Made by a program: the position numbers and the translations under genes. The notes under the pieces are model-generated. The model was not told where the DNA came from, did not search any database, and saw nothing but the letters and a program-made list of their open reading frames with translations. Shown here one piece after another: positions 34,358 through 42,189 of a stretch of DNA of 64,000 bases; position 1 is the stretch's first letter; every line of letters begins with the position of its first letter. The stretch comes from Aldehydirespirator sp965116665 (lineage in GTDB: Bacteria; Actinomycetota; Acidimicrobiia; Acidimicrobiales; Aldehydirespiratoraceae), in NCBI GenBank assembly GCA_965116665.1, contig OZ220709.1, positions 3,534,001-3,598,000 of the forward strand. The letters are read 5' to 3'.

Positions 34358-34714
34358 CTAGGGGTTGTAGCCGCCGGTGCGGAACTCAACCATCAGCACT
34401 CCCGCCTCGCTGCGCCACGGTCCGTGGGGCATGCCCGGCGGGCGGCAGGCGTACATCCCGGCGGTGAACGTCTCACCGAGGCGCAGGTCGGTGAGGTCGC
34501 CCTCCACGATGTAGACCTCCTCCCAGAAGTGGTGGGTCAGCACCCCGTTGGGCGACGAGTCGGTGCCAGGCGCGAAGCGCATCAGCCGGGTGTAGGCCCC
34601 GTCGGGGTGGCCTTCGGTGGACAGGATCATCTCGTCGATGCCCTCCACCGGGCCGCCGGCCGGGCGCCACTGCCCGTCGGGGACGTGGAATTCCAGTTCG
34701 GGTTTGTCAGCCAT
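34358..34714 (-). CDS. Cupin domain protein
   Basis: A 118-residue single cupin. The metal-site motifs are present in recognisable form: HHFWEEVYIVEG (His and Glu ligands) and GMPHGPWRSEAG (second motif His). Start ATG 34714 has AGGAG close upstream. It lies five bases after the M24 gene and 19 before the DUF2848 gene. Small cupins in catabolic operons act as dioxygenases, isomerases or sensors; the reaction cannot be read from sequence. Confidence 0.8.
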   Translation of the reverse strand: MADKPELEFHVPDGQWRPAGGPVEGIDEMILSTEGHPDGAYTRLMRFAPGTDSSPNGVLTHHFWEEVYIVEGDLTDLRLGETFTAGMYACRPPGMPHGPWRSEAGVLMVEFRTGGYNP

Positions 34715-34719
34715 GGCTC

Positions 34720-35973
34720 CTATCCCAGTTCGTAGACCTTCGGTTCCAGGCGGTGGTTGATGTTGCGGGCGCCGTCTTCGGTGATCACGTAGGTGTCTCC
34801 CATGAACACGCCCTTGAGAATGTCGGTGGTGCAGGGGTGGATCTCCACGCACAGCGCCATGTTGGGCTCCAGCACCACGTCCTTGTCGGGCCGGTGCGAA
34901 GTGCCCACGAACGGCCCGGCGTCGATCGGGTTGAACACACCGTGCACCAGCGGGGCCACGATCGTGTAGCCCCGCTCGGTGATGATGCTGCCCGCGGCCC
35001 GCAGCTCCTTGGCGGTGCAGCCCGGCTTCAGCTCGGCAACGATCCGGTGGTAGGCCTCGAGCATCACCTCCAGCAGGTCGGCGTAGTCGGGCGGGGGCTT
35101 GGAGAACACCATCGCCTTGCCCGTCTGAGCCTCGTACCCGTGGCCGTCGCGGGCCCCGACCTCCATCAACAGCACGTCGTCGGAGGTGATGGTGCGTCCG
35201 ATGGGCCGGGGCCGCTGGAATCCGCTGGTGGGGTTGCTCATCGACTCGCTGCCGGCCAGCACCATGCACGGGATCTCACCCCGCTCGGCGGCGATGGTGG
35301 TGAAGATGATCCGGAACAGGTCGTGCTCGGTCATGCCGGGACGCAACTGCTCCATCACCGCCACCTGGGTGGCATCGCCGATGCGGGCCGCCTCCTCCAG
35401 ACAGGCGACCTCCTCGTCGGACAGCACCAGCCGCATCTTCCAGAACTCGTCGGAGTACTCCTCGAACACCACGTCGGGATAGGTCTCGGTCAGGGCGATC
35501 CAGTGGTCCCGCGACACCGACAGGTACGGCGTCGGGTTGATGATGCCGACCCGGCCCCGCCGCAAGCCCAGCTCCCCGAGCCGGTCCACCAGGATGGTGC
35601 GGGTGTTGAGCGCGCCCCGCACGTCACCGAACCTGGACCGGGTGACCCGGTCGGGCAGGCGGGCGTTGAGACCGAGGATGGCCAGGGTCGGCTCGCCGTC
35701 GGCGGGGAAGATCACGAAGCTGTCAAGCTCCATGGTGCCCATGTAGTTGGTGATCCAGCGCACGTTGGCCCAGCCCCGGTCCCACAGGTGGGCGGCCCCG
35801 GCCACCAGCAGGCAGTCGAGGTCGCGCTCGGCCATGAACCCCCGCACCAGCGCGTGGCGCCGCTCGAACTCGGCGTCGGAGAAGGTGGGCCAGTTGTAGG
35901 CGTCGTGGTTGATCGGGTGGGGGTAGGTGATGGCCCTCGGCCCGAACTTCGGGGCGGACATCACGTCGGTCAT
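34720..35973 (-). CDS. M24 (creatinase/aminopeptidase fold) protein with altered metal ligands
   Basis: A 417-residue pita-bread-fold protein: N-terminal creatinase-like domain (to ~175) and C-terminal M24 domain. The usual five metal ligands (Asp, Asp, His, Glu, Glu) are not all kept: the first Asp position reads LLMEVGARDG, the second GYEAQTGK, and the last Glu position reads GVFMGDTYVITEDG. The His (LVHGVFNP) and one Glu (CVEIHP) remain. Creatinase works without metal, so a C-N hydrolase acting on a small amidino or amide compound is more likely than a peptidase. RBS AGGAG six bases before ATG 35973. Confidence 0.8.
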   Translation of the reverse strand: MTDVMSAPKFGPRAITYPHPINHDAYNWPTFSDAEFERRHALVRGFMAERDLDCLLVAGAAHLWDRGWANVRWITNYMGTMELDSFVIFPADGEPTLAILGLNARLPDRVTRSRFGDVRGALNTRTILVDRLGELGLRRGRVGIINPTPYLSVSRDHWIALTETYPDVVFEEYSDEFWKMRLVLSDEEVACLEEAARIGDATQVAVMEQLRPGMTEHDLFRIIFTTIAAERGEIPCMVLAGSESMSNPTSGFQRPRPIGRTITSDDVLLMEVGARDGHGYEAQTGKAMVFSKPPPDYADLLEVMLEAYHRIVAELKPGCTAKELRAAGSIITERGYTIVAPLVHGVFNPIDAGPFVGTSHRPDKDVVLEPNMALCVEIHPCTTDILKGVFMGDTYVITEDGARNINHRLEPKVYELG

Positions 35974-35986
35974 GGAGTCTCCTCTC

Positions 35987-37639
35987 CTATCGGCCCCGGG
36001 AGCCGGGGGCCTCGTTGTCGTTGGCGGAACCGGTGTCGACGGGCCGGTTCACCCGCACCAGGGCCGCTCCCCGGCGATGGTCGGCCGCCCCGAACGTCCC
36101 CGAGCCCAGCGGACCCGCCCCGGCGATGGTGCAACTGCCGAACAGGTCATTGTCGGAGGCCGCGCCGTCGGCCGCGACCGAATGGCCGCGCCGGGCCAGC
36201 TCCGAGCCCAGGCAGGACGGGAAGCCGGGCTCCAGGAACAGCAGGTCGTCGGCGTCGGGCAGCCGGGGCGCACCCGACAACCAGCGGGGCCCGTCGACCG
36301 CGGCTTGAGCGTCGGCGCCGTCATCGATTATGGCTCGCAACACCTGGAAGTTGGTCTGGACCTGGCCCCGACCGCCCGGGGTGGCCCCCACCAGCCGGCG
36401 GCCGCGATGGGCGACGTGATAGCCGACCAGGGTGTGCAGGGGCCGCCGCGGCCGGTCCGACCCTCCGGTCCCGTCGAGGTGCACGGGCTGCTTCGCCAGC
36501 CGGTCGTTGAGCACGATGCCGGTGCCCGGCACCACCACCCGCGAGCCGAACTCGTTGAAGAGGCTGTGGATGAACGTCACCATCAGCCCCTGGTCGTCGG
36601 CCACCGACAGGCAGGTGGTGTCGGTGCCGCCGGCCGCGGCTCCGGCAACCGGGGCGCCCACCGGCGCCAGCGCCGACCGGCGCTGATCGGCGATCACCGC
36701 GCACCAGCGGTCGAGCGAGTCCTCGCTCAGGACCGGCGTCACGTCGGACGCATCCTGCCAGCTCGGCATCCCGGCGAGATCCGAGAAGGCGGCGTGCTTG
36801 CACCGCACCATCAGGTCGATCCGGTCCGCTTGGCCGTCGATCAAGCGGCCGTCGAGTCTCTCGTAGAGCAGCAGTTGCTGCAGCAGCACCCAACCCATCG
36901 ACACCGGCGGCGTGACCGACACCTCCGCTGAGCCGTAGCGGACCGTGATCGGGGGCTCGAAGTCGCAGGAATGCGCGGCCATGTCGTCGGCAGAGAGCAG
37001 GCCGCCCAGCCGGCCCACCGTTGCGACCACCTCTGATGCCAGCGGGCCCCGGTAGAAGGCCGAAGGCCCGCCGGCGGAGATCTCGCGCAGCGTGCGGGCC
37101 AGAGCGGGCAGACGGAAGCAGTCACCGGCGGCCGAGCCGTTGCCCTCACAGAACTCCGACACGAACGGATCGTCACCGCCGACTGCGATCCGGACCCGGT
37201 CGAGCGCCCGGGCGAAGGCATCGTCGAGGGCGAATCCCTCGTCGGCGAGCTCGGCTGCTGGCTCGATCAGAGTCGCGAAGGGCCGGGATCCGTGACGCTC
37301 CCACAGACGCCACCAGGCGTCCACCAGACCCGGAGTAGAGATCGACAGCGGACCGAAGCGGGGCAGGGTGCCGCCGGGGATCGAGGCAGTGGCCAGGGCC
37401 CGGGGAACCGCGCCGGCGCCGTTGAGCGCCTCCAGTCGCCCGTCGGGGCCCGAAACCAGGGCGAAGGCGTCGCCTCCCAGGCCGCACCACGGCAGCTCGC
37501 GCACGCACTGCACCGCCGACGCGGCGATGGCCGCGTCCACCGCGTTGCCGCCAGACGCCAGCACGGCCGCGCCGGCGTCGGCCGCCTGCCGGCAGCCGGC
37601 GCTCATCACCGCGCCGCCAGAGCTGTCCCGGTCAGACAA
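35987..37639 (-). CDS. Gamma-glutamyltranspeptidase family protein
   Basis: An Ntn-hydrolase of ~550 residues that autocleaves in front of a Thr. The N-terminal ASGGNAVDAAIAA is the family signature; the processing site is GGTDTTCLSVAD (~352), followed by the expected small-subunit motifs (VLNDRLAKQ, TPGGRGQVQTNFQVL). No signal peptide is evident, so it is probably cytoplasmic, unlike classical GGT. The start is uncertain: TTG 37639 overlaps the RidA stop by eight bases; GTG 37609 and ATG 37606 are alternatives. In the operon it could remove a gamma-glutamyl or similar amide group from the imported compound. Confidence 0.85.
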   Translation of the reverse strand: MSDRDSSGGAVMSAGCRQAADAGAAVLASGGNAVDAAIAASAVQCVRELPWCGLGGDAFALVSGPDGRLEALNGAGAVPRALATASIPGGTLPRFGPLSISTPGLVDAWWRLWERHGSRPFATLIEPAAELADEGFALDDAFARALDRVRIAVGGDDPFVSEFCEGNGSAAGDCFRLPALARTLREISAGGPSAFYRGPLASEVVATVGRLGGLLSADDMAAHSCDFEPPITVRYGSAEVSVTPPVSMGWVLLQQLLLYERLDGRLIDGQADRIDLMVRCKHAAFSDLAGMPSWQDASDVTPVLSEDSLDRWCAVIADQRRSALAPVGAPVAGAAAGGTDTTCLSVADDQGLMVTFIHSLFNEFGSRVVVPGTGIVLNDRLAKQPVHLDGTGGSDRPRRPLHTLVGYHVAHRGRRLVGATPGGRGQVQTNFQVLRAIIDDGADAQAAVDGPRWLSGAPRLPDADDLLFLEPGFPSCLGSELARRGHSVAADGAASDNDLFGSCTIAGAGPLGSGTFGAADHRRGAALVRVNRPVDTGSANDNEAPGSRGR

Positions 37640-38012
37640 CCGCTACCGCCTCGACCTCGATGAGCATCTCCGGGTTCTTCAGACGGGACACGAACACCGA
37701 CGACCGGGCGGGCAGGGGTTCACCGAAGTGCTCGACCCACTGCTCGTTGAGCGGCCCGGTCGGGGTGCCCTCCTTGATGTAGACGGTGGTCTTGACCACG
37801 TCGGCCATCGAGGCTCCCGCGGCGGCCAGGATGGCGGCGATGTTGCGCAGAGCCCAGTCGGCCTGCTCGCCTATGCCGCCCATCTGGCCGGTGTCGCGGT
37901 TGCGGCCCGCCTGGCCCGCGGTGAACACGAGGTTCCCGGCGCGGATGGCCTGGCTGAAAGGGCCGGTCGGGGTGGGTGCTCCGTCGGTGGAGATGGCAGT
38001 GCGGTCGCTCAT
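37632..38012 (-). CDS. RidA/YjgF family protein
   Basis: A 126-residue Rid protein; in RidA proper these enzymes hydrolyse reactive enamines/imines formed by PLP or oxidative reactions. Features are the GPFSQAIRAGNLVFTAGQ start and the NPEMLIEVEAVAVV end. The active-site Arg of RidA (usually in a CxRVxV-like strand) is not obvious: the strand reads SSVFVSRLKNPEM, with one Arg. It may belong to a catabolic Rid subgroup. The start overlaps the ABC ATPase stop as ATGA. Confidence 0.85.
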   Translation of the reverse strand: MSDRTAISTDGAPTPTGPFSQAIRAGNLVFTAGQAGRNRDTGQMGGIGEQADWALRNIAAILAAAGASMADVVKTTVYIKEGTPTGPLNEQWVEHFGEPLPARSSVFVSRLKNPEMLIEVEAVAVV

Positions 38013-39100
38013 TGTGCTTGCTCCTGACTGTTGGAGGAAGATTGGGGTGTCGACCCGGCGGCGATGCTGCGCCAGTGGTGGCACCGCACCGAATGGAGCC
38101 CGTCGGCGCGGTCCACCGCCTCGGGCGGCGGCTCGGCGGCGGCGCAGATGTCGGTGGCGTACGGGCAGCGGGTGCGGTAACGGCATCCCGAAGGCGGGTC
38201 GAGGAGGCTGGGCAACTCGCCCAGCACCATTCGCCGGGCGGTCTGGAGCCGGGCCGCGCTCTCGGCGTCGGCTCGGGGCACCGACGTGATGAGCCCCTGC
38301 GTGTAGGGATGGCGGGGCTCGGTGAACACCTCGGAGCCGGTGCCCGTCTCCACGATCTGGCCGAGGTACATGACCGCCACCCGGTCGCTGAGATGGCGCA
38401 CCACCGAGAGGTCGTGGGCGATGAACAGCATGGCCAGGTCCAGCTCGTCGCGCAGCTCGTCGAGGACGTTGATGATCTGGGCCTGGATGGACACGTCCAG
38501 CGCCGACACCGGCTCGTCGCACACCAGCACTGCGGGGTCGGTGACGATGGCCCGGGCGATGCCGACCCGCTGCTGCTGCCCGCCACTGAGCTCGCTGGGG
38601 AGGCGGTCGGCCACCGCTTCGGGCAGCCCGACCAGCTCCATCGCTTCAGCCACCGCCCGGGCCCGGCTGGCCCGGTCGCCGATGCTGTGGACCCGAAGCG
38701 GCTCGCCGATGAGGGTGGAGACGCTCATGCGGGGGTCGAGGGAGCCGCGCGGGTCTTGGAACACCATCTGGATGCGATGCCGCAGGCGGCGCAACTCCCG
38801 GCGGGGCAGAGCGCCGAGATCGGTGTCCTCGAGGCGCACCGAGCCCCGCTGCATCGGCACCAGCTGCAGGATGGCCCGGGCCAGCGTGGACTTGCCGCAC
38901 CCGCTCTCTCCCACCAGGCCCAGCGTCTCTCCGGTGGCCAGATGCAGGGACACCCCGTCCACCGCGGTGATGCGCCCACCGTCGGTGTCGAACTCCACCA
39001 CGATGTCGTTCGCCTCGAGCACGTTCCGGGGCTCGACGACTTCCTCGGGATCGGGCGAACCGGCCTCGAGCGTCGATCCGACGACCACGGCGTCGCTCAT
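38009..39100 (-). CDS. Peptide-type ABC transporter ATP-binding protein (OppF/DppF)
   Basis: A 363-residue ATPase: Walker A GESGCGKS (64-71), signature LSGGQQQRVGIARAI, Walker B VLVCDEPVSALD, and the C-terminal oligopeptide-transporter extension with cysteines (CRYRTRCPYATDIC) typical of Dpp/Opp ATPases. It is fused to neither permease. ATGA overlaps join it to the OppD-like gene before and RidA after. Together with the other four genes it forms a full importer for peptides, opines or similar compounds. Confidence 0.92.
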   Translation of the reverse strand: MSDAVVVGSTLEAGSPDPEEVVEPRNVLEANDIVVEFDTDGGRITAVDGVSLHLATGETLGLVGESGCGKSTLARAILQLVPMQRGSVRLEDTDLGALPRRELRRLRHRIQMVFQDPRGSLDPRMSVSTLIGEPLRVHSIGDRASRARAVAEAMELVGLPEAVADRLPSELSGGQQQRVGIARAIVTDPAVLVCDEPVSALDVSIQAQIINVLDELRDELDLAMLFIAHDLSVVRHLSDRVAVMYLGQIVETGTGSEVFTEPRHPYTQGLITSVPRADAESAARLQTARRMVLGELPSLLDPPSGCRYRTRCPYATDICAAAEPPPEAVDRADGLHSVRCHHWRSIAAGSTPQSSSNSQEQAQ

Positions 39101-40122
39101 GAGGTCCTCTGCCAGGGACGCCCGGCCTCGGTGCCCTGCTTGGCCCGGTCAGCCGCCAGCCAGCAGGCGCTGAGATGCTCGGGTCCCACCGCCACCTCGG
39201 GCGGAACCTCATCCCGGCACCGGTCGAAGGCGTGGGCACACCGGGGCGCGAAGGCACACGACGATCCGCCCCCTCCGGTGATCGGCGGCTGGCCGGGTAT
39301 GGGGTGCAGCCGCCCGGTGTGGGCGTCCTCGAAGCGGGGCACCAGCCGCAGGAGCCCCTCGGTGTAGGGATGGTTGGCCCGGTCGAACAGATGGGCCATC
39401 GAAGCCTTCTCCACCAGCTTGCCGGCGTACATGACCTGCACGTCCTCGCAGGTGGCCGCGACCACCCCGAAGTCGTGGGTTATGAGCATCAGCGCCATGC
39501 CCTCGGATCGGCGCAACTCGTCGAGCAGCAGCAGGATCTCTGCCTGCACGGTCACGTCGAGAGCGGTGGTGGGCTCGTCCGCGATGAGCAGGCGCGGCCG
39601 GCAGGCGATGGCCAGAGAGATCATCACCCGCTGGCGCATGCCGCCGCTGAAGCTGCTGGGCAGCTCGGTGGCCCGCCGCTCGGGATCGGCGATGCCGACC
39701 CGGGCCAGCAGCTCCACAGCCTCCGAGGCGGCCTCGGCCTTGCCCATGTCGCGGTGCAGCCGCAGCGACTCGGCGATCTGCTCGCCCACCGCCATCAGCG
39801 GGTTGAGCGAAGTGAGCGGATCCTGGAAGATCATGCCGATCTGCCCGCCGCGCACATGGCGCAGCCTGCGCTCATCGATGCGGAGAAGGTCCACGCCGTC
39901 GAAGTGCACCGAACCGCGGACATGCACGTCGTCGGTGATGGCGAACAGGCGCAGCAGGGCGCGGGCGGTGACACTCTTGCCGCTGCCGCTCTCGCCCACC
40001 ACCCCCAGGGACGCGCCCGGCGCCATGGCGAAGCTCACGCCGTCCACGGCGTGCACCGGCCCCGAGGCGGTGTTGAAGGTGACGTGAAGATCCTCGACGT
40101 CGAGCAGAGGCATGCCGCTCAT
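39097..40122 (-). CDS. Peptide-type ABC transporter ATP-binding protein (OppD/DppD)
   Basis: A 341-residue ATPase: Walker A GESGSGKS (43-50), Q-loop GMIFQDPLTSLNPLM, signature FSGGMRQRVMISLAIA, Walker B LLIADEPTTALDVT and the C-terminal CAFAPRCAHAFDRC segment of the Opp/Dpp subfamily. It starts 31 bases after the DppC-like stop and overlaps the next ATPase gene as ATGA. Confidence 0.92.
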   Translation of the reverse strand: MSGMPLLDVEDLHVTFNTASGPVHAVDGVSFAMAPGASLGVVGESGSGKSVTARALLRLFAITDDVHVRGSVHFDGVDLLRIDERRLRHVRGGQIGMIFQDPLTSLNPLMAVGEQIAESLRLHRDMGKAEAASEAVELLARVGIADPERRATELPSSFSGGMRQRVMISLAIACRPRLLIADEPTTALDVTVQAEILLLLDELRRSEGMALMLITHDFGVVAATCEDVQVMYAGKLVEKASMAHLFDRANHPYTEGLLRLVPRFEDAHTGRLHPIPGQPPITGGGGSSCAFAPRCAHAFDRCRDEVPPEVAVGPEHLSACWLAADRAKQGTEAGRPWQRTS

Positions 40123-40153
40123 CCCGCGGCCCCCGAAGACACGAACTCAGACG

Positions 40154-41053
40154 TCATCCCGCGGCCCCCGAACGGGCCTCCCAGTAGCGGCCCAGAAGGT
40201 TGAGCACCAGCACCGTGATTCCCAGCAGCACGCCGGGCAGGATCGTGAGCCACCAGGCCACCGCCAGCAGCGGTCGGCCCTCTGAGATCAGCAGTCCCCA
40301 AGTGGTGTCGGGGGGCTGGACACCCACCCCCAGGAAGCTGAGCCCGGCCTCCGACAGCATCACATGTCCGATCTCCACCACGCACAGCACCAGGATGCGG
40401 GGGGCAACGTTGGGCAGCAGGTGGCGACCGAGAATGGTCGAGGTGGAGCAGCCGGTGGCGATCGAAGCCTCGATGAACGTCTCCTCCCGCAGCCGCAGCG
40501 CCTCGGCCCGAACCACCCGGGCGAAGATGGGCCACACCAGGCACGGCAGCACCACCAGCAGGATCCCCACGCTGGGCCCGAGCAGGCTCAGCAACAGGAT
40601 GGCGACCAGGAACATCGGCATTGCCGTCTGGGCCTCGCCCAGGCGCATCAGCAGCCGGTCGGTGCGCCCACCGAAGTAGCCGCCGAGCAGCCCGAACAGC
40701 ACGCCGATGGCCGCGCCGATCAGGGTGGCGGTCACCGCGATGAACATGGTGAGCCGGGTGCCGACCACCATCCGGGAGAACAGGTCCCGGCCCAGGCTGT
40801 CGGTGCCGAGCAGGTGCAGACCCTCTGGCGAGGACTCTCCCGGCCCCAGCAGGCGGGCCCGCAGGTTCTGGGTGTCGTGGTCGTGCGGGGCGAACACGTC
40901 GGGCGCAATCGAGGCTGCCACCAGCAGCAGCACGAAGAGCGCCAGCAGGATCCAGCCCCGGCGGCCGAGCATGCTTATGAGGCCGCCCCACACGCGGTGC
41001 TCCGAGGTGCGGGCCGGGCCCTCGCCCGTGCGCTGGGCGACGGTGACGCCCAT
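40154..41053 (-). CDS. Peptide-type ABC transporter permease (DppC)
   Basis: A 299-residue inner-membrane permease with about six helices: one N-terminal (ILLALFVLLLVAASIAPD), then the DppC signature HLLGTDSLGRDLFSRM and the EAA loop region (RVVRAEALRLREETFIEAS). The ATG overlaps the DppB stop as TGATG. Confidence 0.92.
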   Translation of the reverse strand: MGVTVAQRTGEGPARTSEHRVWGGLISMLGRRGWILLALFVLLLVAASIAPDVFAPHDHDTQNLRARLLGPGESSPEGLHLLGTDSLGRDLFSRMVVGTRLTMFIAVTATLIGAAIGVLFGLLGGYFGGRTDRLLMRLGEAQTAMPMFLVAILLLSLLGPSVGILLVVLPCLVWPIFARVVRAEALRLREETFIEASIATGCSTSTILGRHLLPNVAPRILVLCVVEIGHVMLSEAGLSFLGVGVQPPDTTWGLLISEGRPLLAVAWWLTILPGVLLGITVLVLNLLGRYWEARSGAAG

Positions 41054-42093
41054 CAGCTGGCCGCGATCCGGCGGTCGATGAACTGGTAGCCCATGTCGAT
41101 GAGGAGGTTGCTGAAGATCACGAACGCTCCCGCGATGATGACCGCCGCCTGGAGCACGAAGAAGTCCTGGCGGTGGGCGGCGTCGATGGTGAGCAGACCC
41201 ACGCCCGGCCAGGCGAACACGTACTCGATGGCGAACACAGCGCCGCCCCACATCCGCACGTACTCCCAGCCGACGATGGTGGCCGTGGTGACCCCGGTGT
41301 TGCGCACGACGTGGCGGCGCAGGATGTTCCACTCGGTGAGGCCCTTGCTGCGGGCCACGGTGACGTAGGGCTTCGACATCTCCTCGAACGTGGCCGAGCG
41401 CACAAGCTGGTAGATGCGCCCGCCGTGGACGATGCCCAGGGTGAGCGCGGGCATCACGATGCTGGCGGTCTCGAAGCGCCCCGAGGTGGGAAGCCAGCCG
41501 AGCTGCACACCGAGCACCAGGATCAGCAGCAGCCCCAGCCAGAAGTTCGGCACGGACAGCGCCGCCACCGACAGCAGGTTCGAGGTCTTGTCGAACGGTT
41601 TGCGCGCCCTGGCACCCGCCACGATGCCAGGCACCACCCCCAACACCGCGGCCGCGCCCAGGCCGACGACGGTGAGGTAGATCGTGGACGGCAACGCCTC
41701 CCTCACCGCATCGATGGCGGGGCGCTGCTGCCAGGTCGACTCGCCGAAGTCGAGCTGAGCCAGGCCGACCAGGTACTCCCAGTAGCGCTCCACGACCGGG
41801 CGGTCCAGTCCGAACTGGCGGTGGAGCTCGGCTATGTGCTCGTCGGTGGCGTCTACCGGGGCGAATACCAGCGCCGGGTTCCCGACCACATGGGCCAGGA
41901 AGAAGATCACCGTCACCACGAGCAGCAGCACGATGACACCGTCACGCAGCCGCCGTAGCAGCAAGCCGCGCAACGACCCTCCGGCGGCGGCGCGGTCGGA
42001 TCCGGGCCGCAGGTCGCGCAGCCATCGCCGCAGCCCGTCGCGCCCCGGCCGCTGCGACGGCGGCGGCGTATCCGTCGTCGTTTGCATTCCCAT
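41053..42093 (-). CDS. Peptide-type ABC transporter permease (DppB)
   Basis: A 346-residue inner-membrane permease. It has a ~40-residue polar N-terminus, then helix VIVLLLVVTVIFFLAHVVGNP, the DppB/OppB FGLDRPVVERYWEYLVGLAQ segment and the EAA loop (RSATFEEMSKPYVTVARSKG). ATG 42093 is preferred (AGGTG five bases upstream); GTG 42099 adds two residues. A 13-bp hairpin stands between it and the binding-protein gene. Confidence 0.9.
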   Translation of the reverse strand: MGMQTTTDTPPPSQRPGRDGLRRWLRDLRPGSDRAAAGGSLRGLLLRRLRDGVIVLLLVVTVIFFLAHVVGNPALVFAPVDATDEHIAELHRQFGLDRPVVERYWEYLVGLAQLDFGESTWQQRPAIDAVREALPSTIYLTVVGLGAAAVLGVVPGIVAGARARKPFDKTSNLLSVAALSVPNFWLGLLLILVLGVQLGWLPTSGRFETASIVMPALTLGIVHGGRIYQLVRSATFEEMSKPYVTVARSKGLTEWNILRRHVVRNTGVTTATIVGWEYVRMWGGAVFAIEYVFAWPGVGLLTIDAAHRQDFFVLQAAVIIAGAFVIFSNLLIDMGYQFIDRRIAAS

Positions 42094-42121
42094 CGACACC
42101 TATGGAAGCTCAGCCCTGCCG

Positions 42122-42155
42122 GGCCCGGCTCGGCTTGGAACCGCCGAGCCGGGCC
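42122..42155 (-). terminator. 13-bp perfect hairpin between binding protein and permease genes
   Basis: GGCCCGGCTCGGC, an eight-base loop, then the exact complement GCCGAGCCGGGCC. There is no T run on the minus strand. In ABC operons such hairpins partly terminate transcription or protect the upstream mRNA, so that more binding protein than permease is made. Confidence 0.7.
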
Positions 42156-42189
42156 AGCAGGTCAACAGCAGGCCAACCAGCCTGATGTT

